Source: Novosphingobium fluoreni (GTDB lineage Bacteria; Pseudomonadota; Alphaproteobacteria; Sphingomonadales; Sphingomonadaceae). Taken from it: 64,000 nucleotides of DNA. Where the stretch lies: the NCBI RefSeq assembly GCF_014196615.1, contig NZ_JACIDY010000003.1, positions 186,001 through 250,000 of the forward strand, read 5' to 3'. Under the pieces are notes generated by a model. The model saw nothing but the letters and a program-made list of their open reading frames with translations. It ran no database searches and had not been told where the DNA came from. The position numbers and the translations under genes are program-made. Positions 38,684-46,290 of the stretch are shown in pieces (the stretch's first letter is position 1; the number at the start of each line of letters is the position of its first letter).

Positions 38684-38717
38684 CCTTTCAGTCTATCCGC
38701 TCGTAACAAACCGCAAG

Positions 38718-38744
38718 ACGGCGCTCGAAAGGGCGCCGTTTTTT
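38718..38744 (+). terminator. Intrinsic terminator after grxD
   Basis: A 7-base-pair ACGGCGC / GCGCCGT stem, short loop, then TTTTTT. It closes the DUF1476-bolA-grxD unit. Confidence 0.85.
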
Positions 38745-39003
38745 GTTTGGGTCACATATCTGGAAGGAGGGGGGCTCGGGGGAGGCGGGGCCGGAGATTT
38801 GGGCAGCCCCGCCTCTAGTTCGAGACGTACTCGGGAGTACGTCACTTGTGTAGCATGGACTGTGCCAATTTCCGAAGACGGCATAATTCCGCCGGTTTTA
38901 CAACGGCTCACGGTTACCCGCATCTTAACTTGTAAGATATCCCGACATTGCCTTGCCCCCGGTTCGTCTTGCGTTACCCATTGTATGCGGCAAGACTGAA
39001 CCC
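38745..39003. other. Structured intergenic region between grxD terminator and Nudix gene
   Basis: About 260 bases with no convincing gene. It holds a 10-base-pair hairpin (GAGGCGGGGC at 38782-38791 with GCCCCGCCTC at 38806-38815), a 20-base near-perfect palindrome (GACGTACTC-GG-GAGTACGTC, 38824-38843), and a shorter repeat ATCTTA / TAAGAT at 38922-38938 close to the Nudix start. These could be operator sites or a small RNA. A 76-codon reverse frame here overlaps the terminator and looks spurious. Confidence 0.5.
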
Positions 39004-39789
39004 ATGAGCACTACCAGCGACAAGCCAGCCGTTCTTGAGGGATTGGCCACCGTTCCCGCAGCGACCGTTATCATTTTTCGCGACGCCCCTATCGGTCCGC
39101 CCCAACTGCTGATGGTGCAGCGCGCCAAGGAAATGCGCTTCGCCGGCGGGGCAGCGGTATTTCCCGGCGGCAAGGTCGATCCCGCCGATCGCGTACTGGC
39201 TGCAGAGCTGATGCCTCACGACGATCAGGAGATCGCCGCCGCCCGCATCGCTGCTATCCGCGAGACGCTGGAGGAGACCGGCCTGGTCATCGCCATTCGC
39301 GAGGCCGTGACGGCGGAGGCCGCCGCGCAAGCGCGTAAGCTTCTGCTGGCCCAAGGCACGCTGGCAACAGTGTTGGAGACTTTCGGTTGGACAATCGATC
39401 CGGATCGTCTGACCCTCTACACGCATTGGTGCCCGCCATGGGACGGCGCCTTCGACACTCGTTTCTTCATCGTGAACCTGGGAACCGGTGCAGTCGATAT
39501 CGAGATCGATGCGACAGAGAACACCCGGCTATTCTGGGCCAGCGCTGAAGAGGCGCTGGGGTTGGCAGAGCGTGGCGAGATCAAACTGATCTTCCCCACC
39601 GCCCGCAATCTGGAACGCTTGGCGCAACATGGAAAGTACGCCGACGTTCTTCAGGATCTTGCGCGGCATCCGGTCACGATGATCATACCCCGCCGCACCG
39701 ACCGCGATGGGGAGGCCTGGATCGAGATCGAAGAGGGACGCGGCTATCCCGTGCTGAGCCAGCGAGCGGCAACGGCCCGGCGCGGCTAG
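39004..39789 (+). CDS. Nudix hydrolase with extended Nudix box (NUDT19/NUDT7-like)
   Basis: A 261-residue predicted pyrophosphohydrolase. The fold starts PAATVIIFRDAPIGPPQLLM and continues FAGGAAVFPGGKVDPADR. The catalytic helix reads IRETLEETGLVI, matching the REUxEExGU part of the Nudix box. The GG and RE elements are separated by about 25 extra residues (an insert containing ELMPHDDQEIAAARIA), as in the CoA-pyrophosphatase-like NUDT7/19 group. I chose the ATG at 39004 because the earlier frame (38953) has no ribosome site. The substrate is unknown; CoA or acyl-CoA derivatives are a reasonable guess. Confidence 0.85.
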   Translation: MSTTSDKPAVLEGLATVPAATVIIFRDAPIGPPQLLMVQRAKEMRFAGGAAVFPGGKVDPADRVLAAELMPHDDQEIAAARIAAIRETLEETGLVIAIREAVTAEAAAQARKLLLAQGTLATVLETFGWTIDPDRLTLYTHWCPPWDGAFDTRFFIVNLGTGAVDIEIDATENTRLFWASAEEALGLAERGEIKLIFPTARNLERLAQHGKYADVLQDLARHPVTMIIPRRTDRDGEAWIEIEEGRGYPVLSQRAATARRG

Positions 39790-39821
39790 AAAGCGGAATG
39801 TCGGTCAGGAACGACCAGACC

Positions 39822-40148
39822 TCAGTCGCGCGAAACGGGTACTTGCTCGCCCTTTTCGTGCAGCTTGGCCAAGTGATCCAGCATCGGCGCGTAAATCGGC
39901 CGGTCGAATTCCAGCCCCGCACAATCCCCTGCGATCCAACGGACCGTACCCCCTAGCGCCTCCATGCCCTCAGGCCGGATGACGACATGCGACCCTACGC
40001 GAAACATCACGCGGTCCGTGCGGATGCAACACCCCTGAGTCGAAATGTCCGATATCTCTCCCACGTCGCGCAAGCCGTTGGTCGTGCGGCATTGCGTGGG
40101 CAATGTCACCGATTTGCGGACAGCGCGTCTGGGTATTTCAGCGGACAT
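39822..40148 (-). CDS. PilZ-domain c-di-GMP receptor
   Basis: A 108-residue single PilZ domain. Both c-di-GMP contact motifs are present: an RxxxR-type N-terminal stretch (RRAVRKS) and the DxSxxG element as DISTQGCCI, followed by beta strands (GSHVVIRPEGMEALGGTVRW). Such small PilZ proteins act as diffusible c-di-GMP effectors. The frame ends convergent to the Nudix gene. The window also encodes a diguanylate cyclase and an EAL phosphodiesterase, though not adjacent. Confidence 0.88.
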   Translation of the reverse strand: MSAEIPRRAVRKSVTLPTQCRTTNGLRDVGEISDISTQGCCIRTDRVMFRVGSHVVIRPEGMEALGGTVRWIAGDCAGLEFDRPIYAPMLDHLAKLHEKGEQVPVSRD

Positions 40149-40688
40149 GCGCCATTGTCACCAAAAGCGGTATAAAATCCGTTAAGTTCGAGCCCGCGAT
40201 CCCGACGGAATACATAACGATGGCGGGGCCAGTTCACGTCCGAACTGGCCCCGCCACGCCCTTCAAGACGACCCGAAGGACCTCGACCCGGCAGCGCAAG
40301 CGCCCGCGCGGTTCACTGCGTTTGGCTTCCGGAAAGATCGGCCCGGTGCGGGGGCACCGGCGCATGGGTCACCGCCAAGGCGGCAAGGTCTGCGGCGAGA
40401 AGGGAGTGTGGGGGGACTCGCGCGTCCTATCCGGGAACCGGGGCGCTGTGGCGAACATTTCGTAAGCCATGCAGTCCCGGTCTTACGGGGCACATCCGCT
40501 CCTATGCCACCCATACCTCCGTCACGGCAAATCCGCCCGACGCCAAGTACTGGAAAAAACGATATTTCTTATCAATGCGACAGGGGTGGGATGAGGCGGT
40601 GGCATGTTCTCTTGCGCGGTATCCATCGATCGGCTTTGTCCGGGCGGCCGTCCGGTCAGGCTGGTTTCGCGCGGGATCGATCCCTGTG
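40149..40688. other. Intergenic region upstream of the oxidase operon
   Basis: About 540 bases between the divergent PilZ gene and the CoxII gene. Open frames here have atypical composition and no family resemblance, so I call none of them. The CoxII frame is open from 40575, and its true start could lie inside this region. The clearest structure is a 14-base-pair perfect inverted repeat at 40222-40255. The segment 40540-40580 is locally AT-rich and could hold the operon promoter. Confidence 0.5.
40222..40255. repeat. Perfect 14-base-pair inverted repeat
   Basis: GGCGGGGCCAGTTC (40222-40235), loop ACGTCC, GAACTGGCCCCGCC (40242-40255). There is no T tract on either side within 10 bases, so a simple intrinsic terminator is doubtful. 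It lies 74 bases upstream of the PilZ start and about 430 bases upstream of the CoxII gene. Confidence 0.7.
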
Positions 40689-41678
40689 ATGGGATCGCGA
40701 AACACTTTGTCACACTTGGCGAAGCCGATTGTTTCGGGGGCTGGCTTGGCTTTGCTGAGTGGCTGCAATCGCCATCAATCAGCCCTCGCCCCTTTCGGCG
40801 AGGATGCCGCCGCGATCGAACATCTCACCATCGTGATGGTGGTGGGTGCTGTCGTCATCGCGATCGCACTGGCTCTGTTGATGCGCTGGGCGGTCAAATC
40901 ACCAGAGGGTTCGCTCACGCTGATCAGCGGAGAGCGCCTGATCGTCATTCTGGGAGCGATCCTGCCTGCGGTCCTGCTGCTCGGCCTGCTCGTCTACAGC
41001 CTGCCGCAGATGCGCCCCCACCCGGTCGAAGCGGCGGACCTCAAGATCGACGTGACCGGCGAACAGTTCTGGTGGCGCGTCCGCTACGCCCCGCCTGGAG
41101 GCGAGCCGGTGATTTCGGCCAATGCGATCCGCATCCCGGTTGGCCGCACCGTGCTGTTCCGCCTGACCGCCTCGGACGTGGTGCACAGCTTCTGGATACC
41201 GGGCCTGGCCGGCAAGATGGATATGATCCCTGGCCGCGTGAACGAGTTGCCCGTCAAGGCCACCAAGCCCGGGGTCTATCGCGGACAATGTACGGAGTTC
41301 TGCGGCCTTTCCCATGCCTGGATGGCCTTTGAAGTCGTCGCCATGGAGCCTGCCGCCTTTGACCGATGGCTGGCGGCGGAGCGCAGACCCGCAAAACCGA
41401 TTGATGGACGCGGGCGGGCCCTTTTCGCCAGCTATGGCTGCGGCGGTTGCCATGCCATCGGCGGGACCGATCAGTCCGGCACGGTCGGCCCGGACCTGAC
41501 GCATATCGCCGCGCGACGTAGCATCGGCGCGGGCGCGCTGCCCGTCACGCAGGATGCGCTGGTGCGCTTCATCCGCGCCTCGTCCGAGGTAAAGCCCGGC
41601 TCGCGCATGCCGGCCTTCCCACAGATGTCCGAGGGGGACGCCCGTGACATCGCCCGTTATCTGGGAGAGCTGCGTTGA
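40689..41678 (+). CDS. ctaC: Cytochrome c oxidase subunit II, lipoprotein with fused cytochrome c domain
   Basis: Accepts electrons for the oxidase and passes them through CuA to subunit I. From ATG 40689 the product has 329 residues: a lipobox LLSGC with Cys26, two transmembrane helices (about 47-66 and 85-104), and a cupredoxin domain with the complete CuA set His166, Cys201, Glu203, Cys205, His209 and Met212 (GQCTEFCGLSHAWM). A C-terminal class I cytochrome c follows (CGGCH, Cys251-His255; likely axial Met307 in GSRMPAF). This is a caa3-type subunit II. The frame is open to 40575, but 40689 gives the clean lipoprotein signal. Its stop overlaps the TTG start of the next gene. Confidence 0.9.
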   Translation: MGSRNTLSHLAKPIVSGAGLALLSGCNRHQSALAPFGEDAAAIEHLTIVMVVGAVVIAIALALLMRWAVKSPEGSLTLISGERLIVILGAILPAVLLLGLLVYSLPQMRPHPVEAADLKIDVTGEQFWWRVRYAPPGGEPVISANAIRIPVGRTVLFRLTASDVVHSFWIPGLAGKMDMIPGRVNELPVKATKPGVYRGQCTEFCGLSHAWMAFEVVAMEPAAFDRWLAAERRPAKPIDGRGRALFASYGCGGCHAIGGTDQSGTVGPDLTHIAARRSIGAGALPVTQDALVRFIRASSEVKPGSRMPAFPQMSEGDARDIARYLGELR

Positions 41679-44191
41679 GCCTGCACGATCAAGACGATCT
41701 GGCGCTGCGCCATGCCCAGGAGGAACGGCTGCGCGCCGCGTGGGAACCGCCCCGGGGTCTCTTTCTGCGTTGGACGGACACCAACAACAACCGGGTCGGC
41801 GTGTGGTACACGTTGACCGCGTTTGGCTTCATGCTGTTCGCAGGCGTGCTGGCGCTGATCATGCGCACGCAGTTGGCGGTGCCGGACAACGACCTGGTCT
41901 CCCCGGCGACCTTCAACCAGTTGTTCACGCTGCACGGTTCGGCGATGATGTTCCTGTTCGCGGTGCCGATGTTCGAGGCGGTATCGATCATCCTGCTTCC
42001 GCAACTTCTGGGCGCGCGCGACTTGCCCTTCCCGCGCCTTTCGGCGTTCGGGTACTGGAGCTTCCTGCTGGGCGGCGTGTTCGTGCTCGGCTCGATATTC
42101 TTCAACGTCGCGCCGGACGGTGGCTGGTTCATGTACCCGCCCTTCACCACGCGAACCGACTTGTCCGGCCTGGGCGCGGACATCTGGATGCTGGGCTTGT
42201 CCTTCATCGAAGTGTCGTCCGTGGCGGCGGCCGTCGAACTGATCGTCGGCATCCTCAAGTTTCGCCCGCCCGGGATGCGGCTGAACCTGATGCCGCTCTA
42301 CGCCTGGTACATCCTGGTCGTGGCGGTGATGATCCTCTTCGCCTTTCCGCCATTGATCGCGGGTGACTTACTGTTCGAGATGGAGCGCCTGCTGGGGTGG
42401 CCGTTCTTCGATGCCAGCAAGGGCGGCGATCCGCTTCTGTGGCAGCACCTGTTCTGGATTTTCGGACACCCCGAAGTCTACATCATCTTCCTGCCCTCGA
42501 TCGCGCTGTTCGCGATGCTGGTGCCCACTTTCTCGCAGCGCCACCTGTTGGGCTATCCCTACATCGTGCTGGCGGCCGTCGGCACCGCGTTCCTCAGCTT
42601 CGGCTTGTGGGTCCACCACATGTTCGCCACCGGACTGCCGAAGATCAGCCTGGCGTTCTTTTCCGCTGCCAGCCAAGCAGTGGTTATCCCGACCGGCGTG
42701 CAGATCTTCGCACTGATCGCCACCATCGCCGCAGGCCGCGTGATCTTTTCCACGCCGATGCTCTACGCAACCGGCAGCCTGGCCATCTTCGTGATCGGCG
42801 GCCTGACCGGGGTGATGGTGGCAATCGTGCCGTTCGACTGGCAGGCACATGATACGTACTTCGTGGTCGCCCACCTGCACTATGTTCTGATAGGTGGCAC
42901 GCTGCTGCCGCTGATCGCCGGGCTCTATTACTATTGGCCGCTGATCACGGGGAAGAAGCTGAGCGACAAGCTGGGCCGCACCGCCTTTTGGATCATGTTC
43001 GCCGGCGCGAACCTGACGTTCTTCCCGATGCATTTCTCCGGCCTTCTGGGCATGCCGCGCCGCGTGGTGACGTATTCGGCGGAGCTGGGGATCGGTTGGC
43101 TCAACATGCTTTCCACGGCGGGCTCGTATGTTTTTGCCGCCGGTATGCTGGTGGTCGTCGTCGATCTGTGCCTCTCTCCACGCCGCGCCAAGGCCGCGCG
43201 CAATCCGTGGAACGCCGGCACGCTGGAGTGGCTGGCACTGCCCGAGGACGAGAACTGGGGCATCCGCTCCGTGCCGCTGATCGAGACGCGCTATCCGATC
43301 TGGGACCAGCCAGACTTCATGCGCAAGGTGGACGAAGGCCGCTTCTTCCTGCCTGATGCAGAGGAAGGGCGGCGCGAGACGATCAGCACAACGGTGCTCG
43401 ATGCGCGCCCGCTTGCGGTGGTTCGCCTGGGCGGCCCATCATGGTTGCCGATGATGACCGCTTTCGCGCTGGGCGGTGTGTTCATCTTCACCACCTACCA
43501 CCTTTACTGGGCAGCGCTTGCCTCCGGTTTCCTGACGCTGGCGGTAACGCTGCGGTGGTTGTGGACGACGGCGGAGATCCCCGAAAAACCGCTGAAACCC
43601 ATCGGCCACGGGCTGGAACTGCCGCTTTACATTTCCGGCCCGCAAGCACCAGGCTGGTGGGCAATGTTCATCACCATGATCGCGGATGCCACCGCGTTCT
43701 CCGGGCTGGTCTTCGGCTATTACTTCTTTTGGACGATCCATCCCGAGTTCCCTCCGCCATGGGCCGATGGACCGGGCCTTGGCTGGCCGATGATCGCTTT
43801 GGCCATCACGCTCGCCGGCTGGGTGGCGACGATAATGGCGCGAACGATGAACAAGCGCGACGCGGCCCTGCCGACACGCCTTTTGCTGGGCGCGGCCGGG
43901 CTCTTGTCAGTTCTCGCAATCCCGGCGGGCTTGGCGGGACCATGGCTCAGCGGCCTCGACCCCACGGCGCATAGCTATCCGGCAATCGTCTGGACTCTGG
44001 CGATCTGGACCGTGGCGCATTCGGGCGTAGGTGCGATCGCGCAGTTCTATGCGCTGGCCCGCAGTCTCGCCGGCCGCATGACCGCGCAGTACGACGCCGA
44101 TATCCGCAACGTCACCTTGTATCATCATTTCATGGTTTTCACCGCGATCGTGACCTGGTGCACGCTCGGCCTGTTCCCGGAGGTCGCATGA
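41675..44191 (+). CDS. ctaD: Cytochrome c oxidase subunit I-III fusion
   Basis: Catalytic core of a haem-copper O2 reductase fused to subunit III in one 838-residue chain. Residues 1 to about 560 are subunit I: haem a ligands His87 (TLHGS) and His402, haem a3 ligand His400 (VVAHLHYVLIGG), CuB ligands His265, His314 and His315, the cross-linked Tyr269 in FGHPEVYIIFLP, and D-channel residues Asp116 and Glu267. The remainder (about 600-838) is subunit III, with WWAMFITMIADATAFSGLVF. The K-channel Lys position is Gln343 (IPTGVQIFALIAT). Translation starts at TTG 41675, overlapping the previous stop, with GGGAG upstream. The next gene overlaps by 4 bases. Confidence 0.93.
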   Translation: MSLHDQDDLALRHAQEERLRAAWEPPRGLFLRWTDTNNNRVGVWYTLTAFGFMLFAGVLALIMRTQLAVPDNDLVSPATFNQLFTLHGSAMMFLFAVPMFEAVSIILLPQLLGARDLPFPRLSAFGYWSFLLGGVFVLGSIFFNVAPDGGWFMYPPFTTRTDLSGLGADIWMLGLSFIEVSSVAAAVELIVGILKFRPPGMRLNLMPLYAWYILVVAVMILFAFPPLIAGDLLFEMERLLGWPFFDASKGGDPLLWQHLFWIFGHPEVYIIFLPSIALFAMLVPTFSQRHLLGYPYIVLAAVGTAFLSFGLWVHHMFATGLPKISLAFFSAASQAVVIPTGVQIFALIATIAAGRVIFSTPMLYATGSLAIFVIGGLTGVMVAIVPFDWQAHDTYFVVAHLHYVLIGGTLLPLIAGLYYYWPLITGKKLSDKLGRTAFWIMFAGANLTFFPMHFSGLLGMPRRVVTYSAELGIGWLNMLSTAGSYVFAAGMLVVVVDLCLSPRRAKAARNPWNAGTLEWLALPEDENWGIRSVPLIETRYPIWDQPDFMRKVDEGRFFLPDAEEGRRETISTTVLDARPLAVVRLGGPSWLPMMTAFALGGVFIFTTYHLYWAALASGFLTLAVTLRWLWTTAEIPEKPLKPIGHGLELPLYISGPQAPGWWAMFITMIADATAFSGLVFGYYFFWTIHPEFPPPWADGPGLGWPMIALAITLAGWVATIMARTMNKRDAALPTRLLLGAAGLLSVLAIPAGLAGPWLSGLDPTAHSYPAIVWTLAIWTVAHSGVGAIAQFYALARSLAGRMTAQYDADIRNVTLYHHFMVFTAIVTWCTLGLFPEVA

Positions 44192-44568
44192 TCCGGAAGC
44201 TGCATAGCCACATCGGTTCGCTCCAGGCGACTTTGTGGACGCTCATCGTCGCGCCGACGACCTGGGCGGTCCACTTCCTGTTTTCCTACCTCTGGGCTGC
44301 CGTCTATTGCGCGAAGACGGGCCAATTCGCCGAGGAACCGCTGGTCTATTGGGTGGGGACGGGGCTGGCTCTGCTCGTGATCGCGATCTCCGGTTATATC
44401 GCCGTGATCCAGTCCCGCGTACCGGGCGATCCGGCACCGCACGAACACAGCACAGAGAGCGATCGGCTACGCTTTATCGCCTACTCCACCATGCTGTTGG
44501 CGGGCCTCAGCTTCATCGGCGTCATCTTCACCGCCGCGCCGGTCTTGATCCTGGAAGACTGCCGGTGA
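44188..44568 (+). CDS. Small membrane protein of the oxidase operon
   Basis: A 126-residue protein with three hydrophobic helices: LWTLIVAPTTWAVHFLFSYL, VYWVGTGLALLVIAISGYIA, and FIAYSTMLLAGLSFIGVIFT. A Cys lies after helix 1 (AVYCAKTG) and another near the C-terminus (LEDCR). Its ATG overlaps the CoxI-III stop (ATGA) with GGAGG upstream, and its stop overlaps the next start (GTGA), so it is locked into the operon. It does not match subunit IV, CtaF or CtaB. A structural or assembly role is inferred from position only. Confidence 0.75.
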   Translation: MIRKLHSHIGSLQATLWTLIVAPTTWAVHFLFSYLWAAVYCAKTGQFAEEPLVYWVGTGLALLVIAISGYIAVIQSRVPGDPAPHEHSTESDRLRFIAYSTMLLAGLSFIGVIFTAAPVLILEDCR

Positions 44569-45161
44569 ACCCGGTGCCCCTCGTCGCCGCCGGTGCACTC
44601 ATGGTGGGCAGCATCGCCGTATCTCACCTCGGCATGACTGGGCACATGATCGGCCACATGACTGCCGTCGCCATCGCGGCTCCGCTCTTGGCCATGGGCA
44701 CGCGCGGCACCCGCTATGATCCGGCGCAACGCTGGCCACGGCTCGTCACGCCCTTCGTCATGAGCCTGGTTGAACTGGCGATCGTCTGGTCGTGGCATTT
44801 GCCCGCGGTTCGAGCGATAGCCGCGCATTCGGCGGCGGCAATGCTGGTGGAGCAGGCTTGCTTCCTGGGCGCCGGGTTCCTGCTGTGGTCGGCGGTGATC
44901 TCCCGCCCGGCCGACGCGCGGGCCAGCGGCGTGGGTGCGTTGCTGTTGACCTCGATGCATATGACCTTGCTGGGCGCGCTGATCGCTCTGGCCCCGCGCA
45001 CGCTGTACGGCATGACTCATGGCGTACCGGAAGGCCTGACATCGCTGCAGGATCAGCAATTGTCCGGCGTGGTGATGCTGATGATCGGTGGAGTGGCCTA
45101 CCTGCTGGGTGCCCTTGCCGTGCTTGGGGGGCTGCTGCGGCAGGAGAGCGTGAAATGCTGA
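44565..45161 (+). CDS. CtaG-like cytochrome c oxidase assembly factor (caa3_CtaG family)
   Basis: A 198-residue polytopic membrane protein resembling the caa3-type CtaG family (PF09678), needed for formation of active caa3 oxidase in Bacillus and distinct from the Cox11-type CtaG. It has about six helices and many conserved His/Met residues in or near membranes: HLGMTGHMIGHMTAVAIAAP, IVWSWHLPAVRAIAAHSAAA, and LLTSMHMTLLGALIALAP. These could carry copper. Translation starts at GTG 44565, overlapping the previous stop. It overlaps the following cytochrome gene by 7 bases. Confidence 0.85.
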   Translation: MNPVPLVAAGALMVGSIAVSHLGMTGHMIGHMTAVAIAAPLLAMGTRGTRYDPAQRWPRLVTPFVMSLVELAIVWSWHLPAVRAIAAHSAAAMLVEQACFLGAGFLLWSAVISRPADARASGVGALLLTSMHMTLLGALIALAPRTLYGMTHGVPEGLTSLQDQQLSGVVMLMIGGVAYLLGALAVLGGLLRQESVKC

Positions 45162-46204
45162 TCACCTGGAAACGCGCGATCCTAGGCCTACTTGCCGCTG
45201 CTTTCCTGGGACTTGCCGTCGCGTGGTCCGGGCTGATCAACGTCTCGGCGTCCAGCGGGCACTGGGCCATCAGCGACTGGTTCCTGCACTGGGTGATGCG
45301 CAATTCCGTGGAGACGCGCAGCGCCCTTGGCAGCCCGCGCGACGCCTCCGATCCTTCCGGCCTCGTCAGCGCAGCCGGACATTTCGCGGCCTCGTGCGCA
45401 TCGTGCCACGGTGCCCCGGGGGTGAAGCCCTCCCCGGTGTTCCAGGCCGCCACGCCACCCGCGCCAAACCTGATGGAGACCGCGCCGGAGTGGTCGGACC
45501 GGCAGCTGTTCTGGATCCTCGACCACGGCGTCAAGTTCACCGGCATGCCCGCCTGGCCTGCGCGAGAGCGGCATGACGAGGTGCGCCGTATGGTGGCCTT
45601 TGTCCGCCTGCTGCCGACCATGACGCCGCGCCGCTATGAAGAACTGACTGGCGGCGTTGCCCGCCTCGCCGGTTCCAATACCTTCGAGTCCTGCGCCGGG
45701 TGCCACGGCTCCGACGGTCGCGGGCGCGGCGCGCCGGACATTCCCTATCTGGGTGGCCAGAAAGCCGAAGTGCTGATGGCAGCTTTGCGCGACTATCAAA
45801 GCGGCACCCGGCAAAGTGCCGTGATGGGTCACGCCGCAGCACGCTTGTCCGCTGACGACATGCGTGACCTGTCGACGCGGTTCGCCGCGATGCCCGGCCT
45901 GAAGGCCACAGCCGCCGCCAACGATGCACAAGCCAGGCAGATCGTCGAGATGGGCTTGCCCGCAAAGCAATTGCCCGCCTGCGCCAGCTGCCACGTCCCC
46001 GGCAAGCCGTACCCGGTGATCGCCGGTCAGAAAGCCAGCTACATCGCCGCACGCCTGCGCCAGATGCGGGGCGACGACAAGGAGATCGACGCCCGCCAGA
46101 CGCAGGCGACCATGCCCGTAATCGCCCGCCGCATCCCCAGGGACATGATCGACCGCGTTGCCCGCTATCTCGCGGGTGAGGCGGTCGGCCCTACCCGCGA
46201 CTGA
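45155..46204 (+). CDS. Membrane-anchored triheme cytochrome c (c + c4-like)
   Basis: A 349-residue cytochrome with an N-terminal anchor (AILGLLAAAFLGLAVAWSGL) and three CxxCH sites: Cys81-His85, Cys180-His184 and Cys276-His280. Likely axial Met ligands are Met131 (TGMPAW), Met224 (AVMGHAA) and Met320 (ATMPVIA). The first domain is a single class I cytochrome c, while the last two form a tandem like diheme cytochrome c4, with YLGGQKAEVLMAALRDYQSG and IAGQKASYIAARLRQMRGDD as equivalent segments. It probably delivers electrons to the oxidase encoded upstream. It overlaps the CtaG-like gene and is the last gene of the operon. Confidence 0.9.
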   Translation: MLITWKRAILGLLAAAFLGLAVAWSGLINVSASSGHWAISDWFLHWVMRNSVETRSALGSPRDASDPSGLVSAAGHFAASCASCHGAPGVKPSPVFQAATPPAPNLMETAPEWSDRQLFWILDHGVKFTGMPAWPARERHDEVRRMVAFVRLLPTMTPRRYEELTGGVARLAGSNTFESCAGCHGSDGRGRGAPDIPYLGGQKAEVLMAALRDYQSGTRQSAVMGHAAARLSADDMRDLSTRFAAMPGLKATAAANDAQARQIVEMGLPAKQLPACASCHVPGKPYPVIAGQKASYIAARLRQMRGDDKEIDARQTQATMPVIARRIPRDMIDRVARYLAGEAVGPTRD

Positions 46205-46290
46205 CGACTATCAAGCTTTCCGGCTTCGCGCCTTGGATCGGCAGCCAAGGCACCAGCGGTAGCCTGCTCGCAAATCGGAGTGTTATCGCG

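Noticed and set aside
40103..40465. 120-codon forward frame upstream of the oxidase operon
   Set aside because: It overlaps the PilZ gene on the other strand, runs through the inverted repeat, and is Arg-rich with no family resemblance.
40555..40580. Possible FNR/FixK box upstream of the oxidase operon
   Set aside because: Only one half-site (ATCAA) is good; the other half does not match TTGAT at the required spacing.
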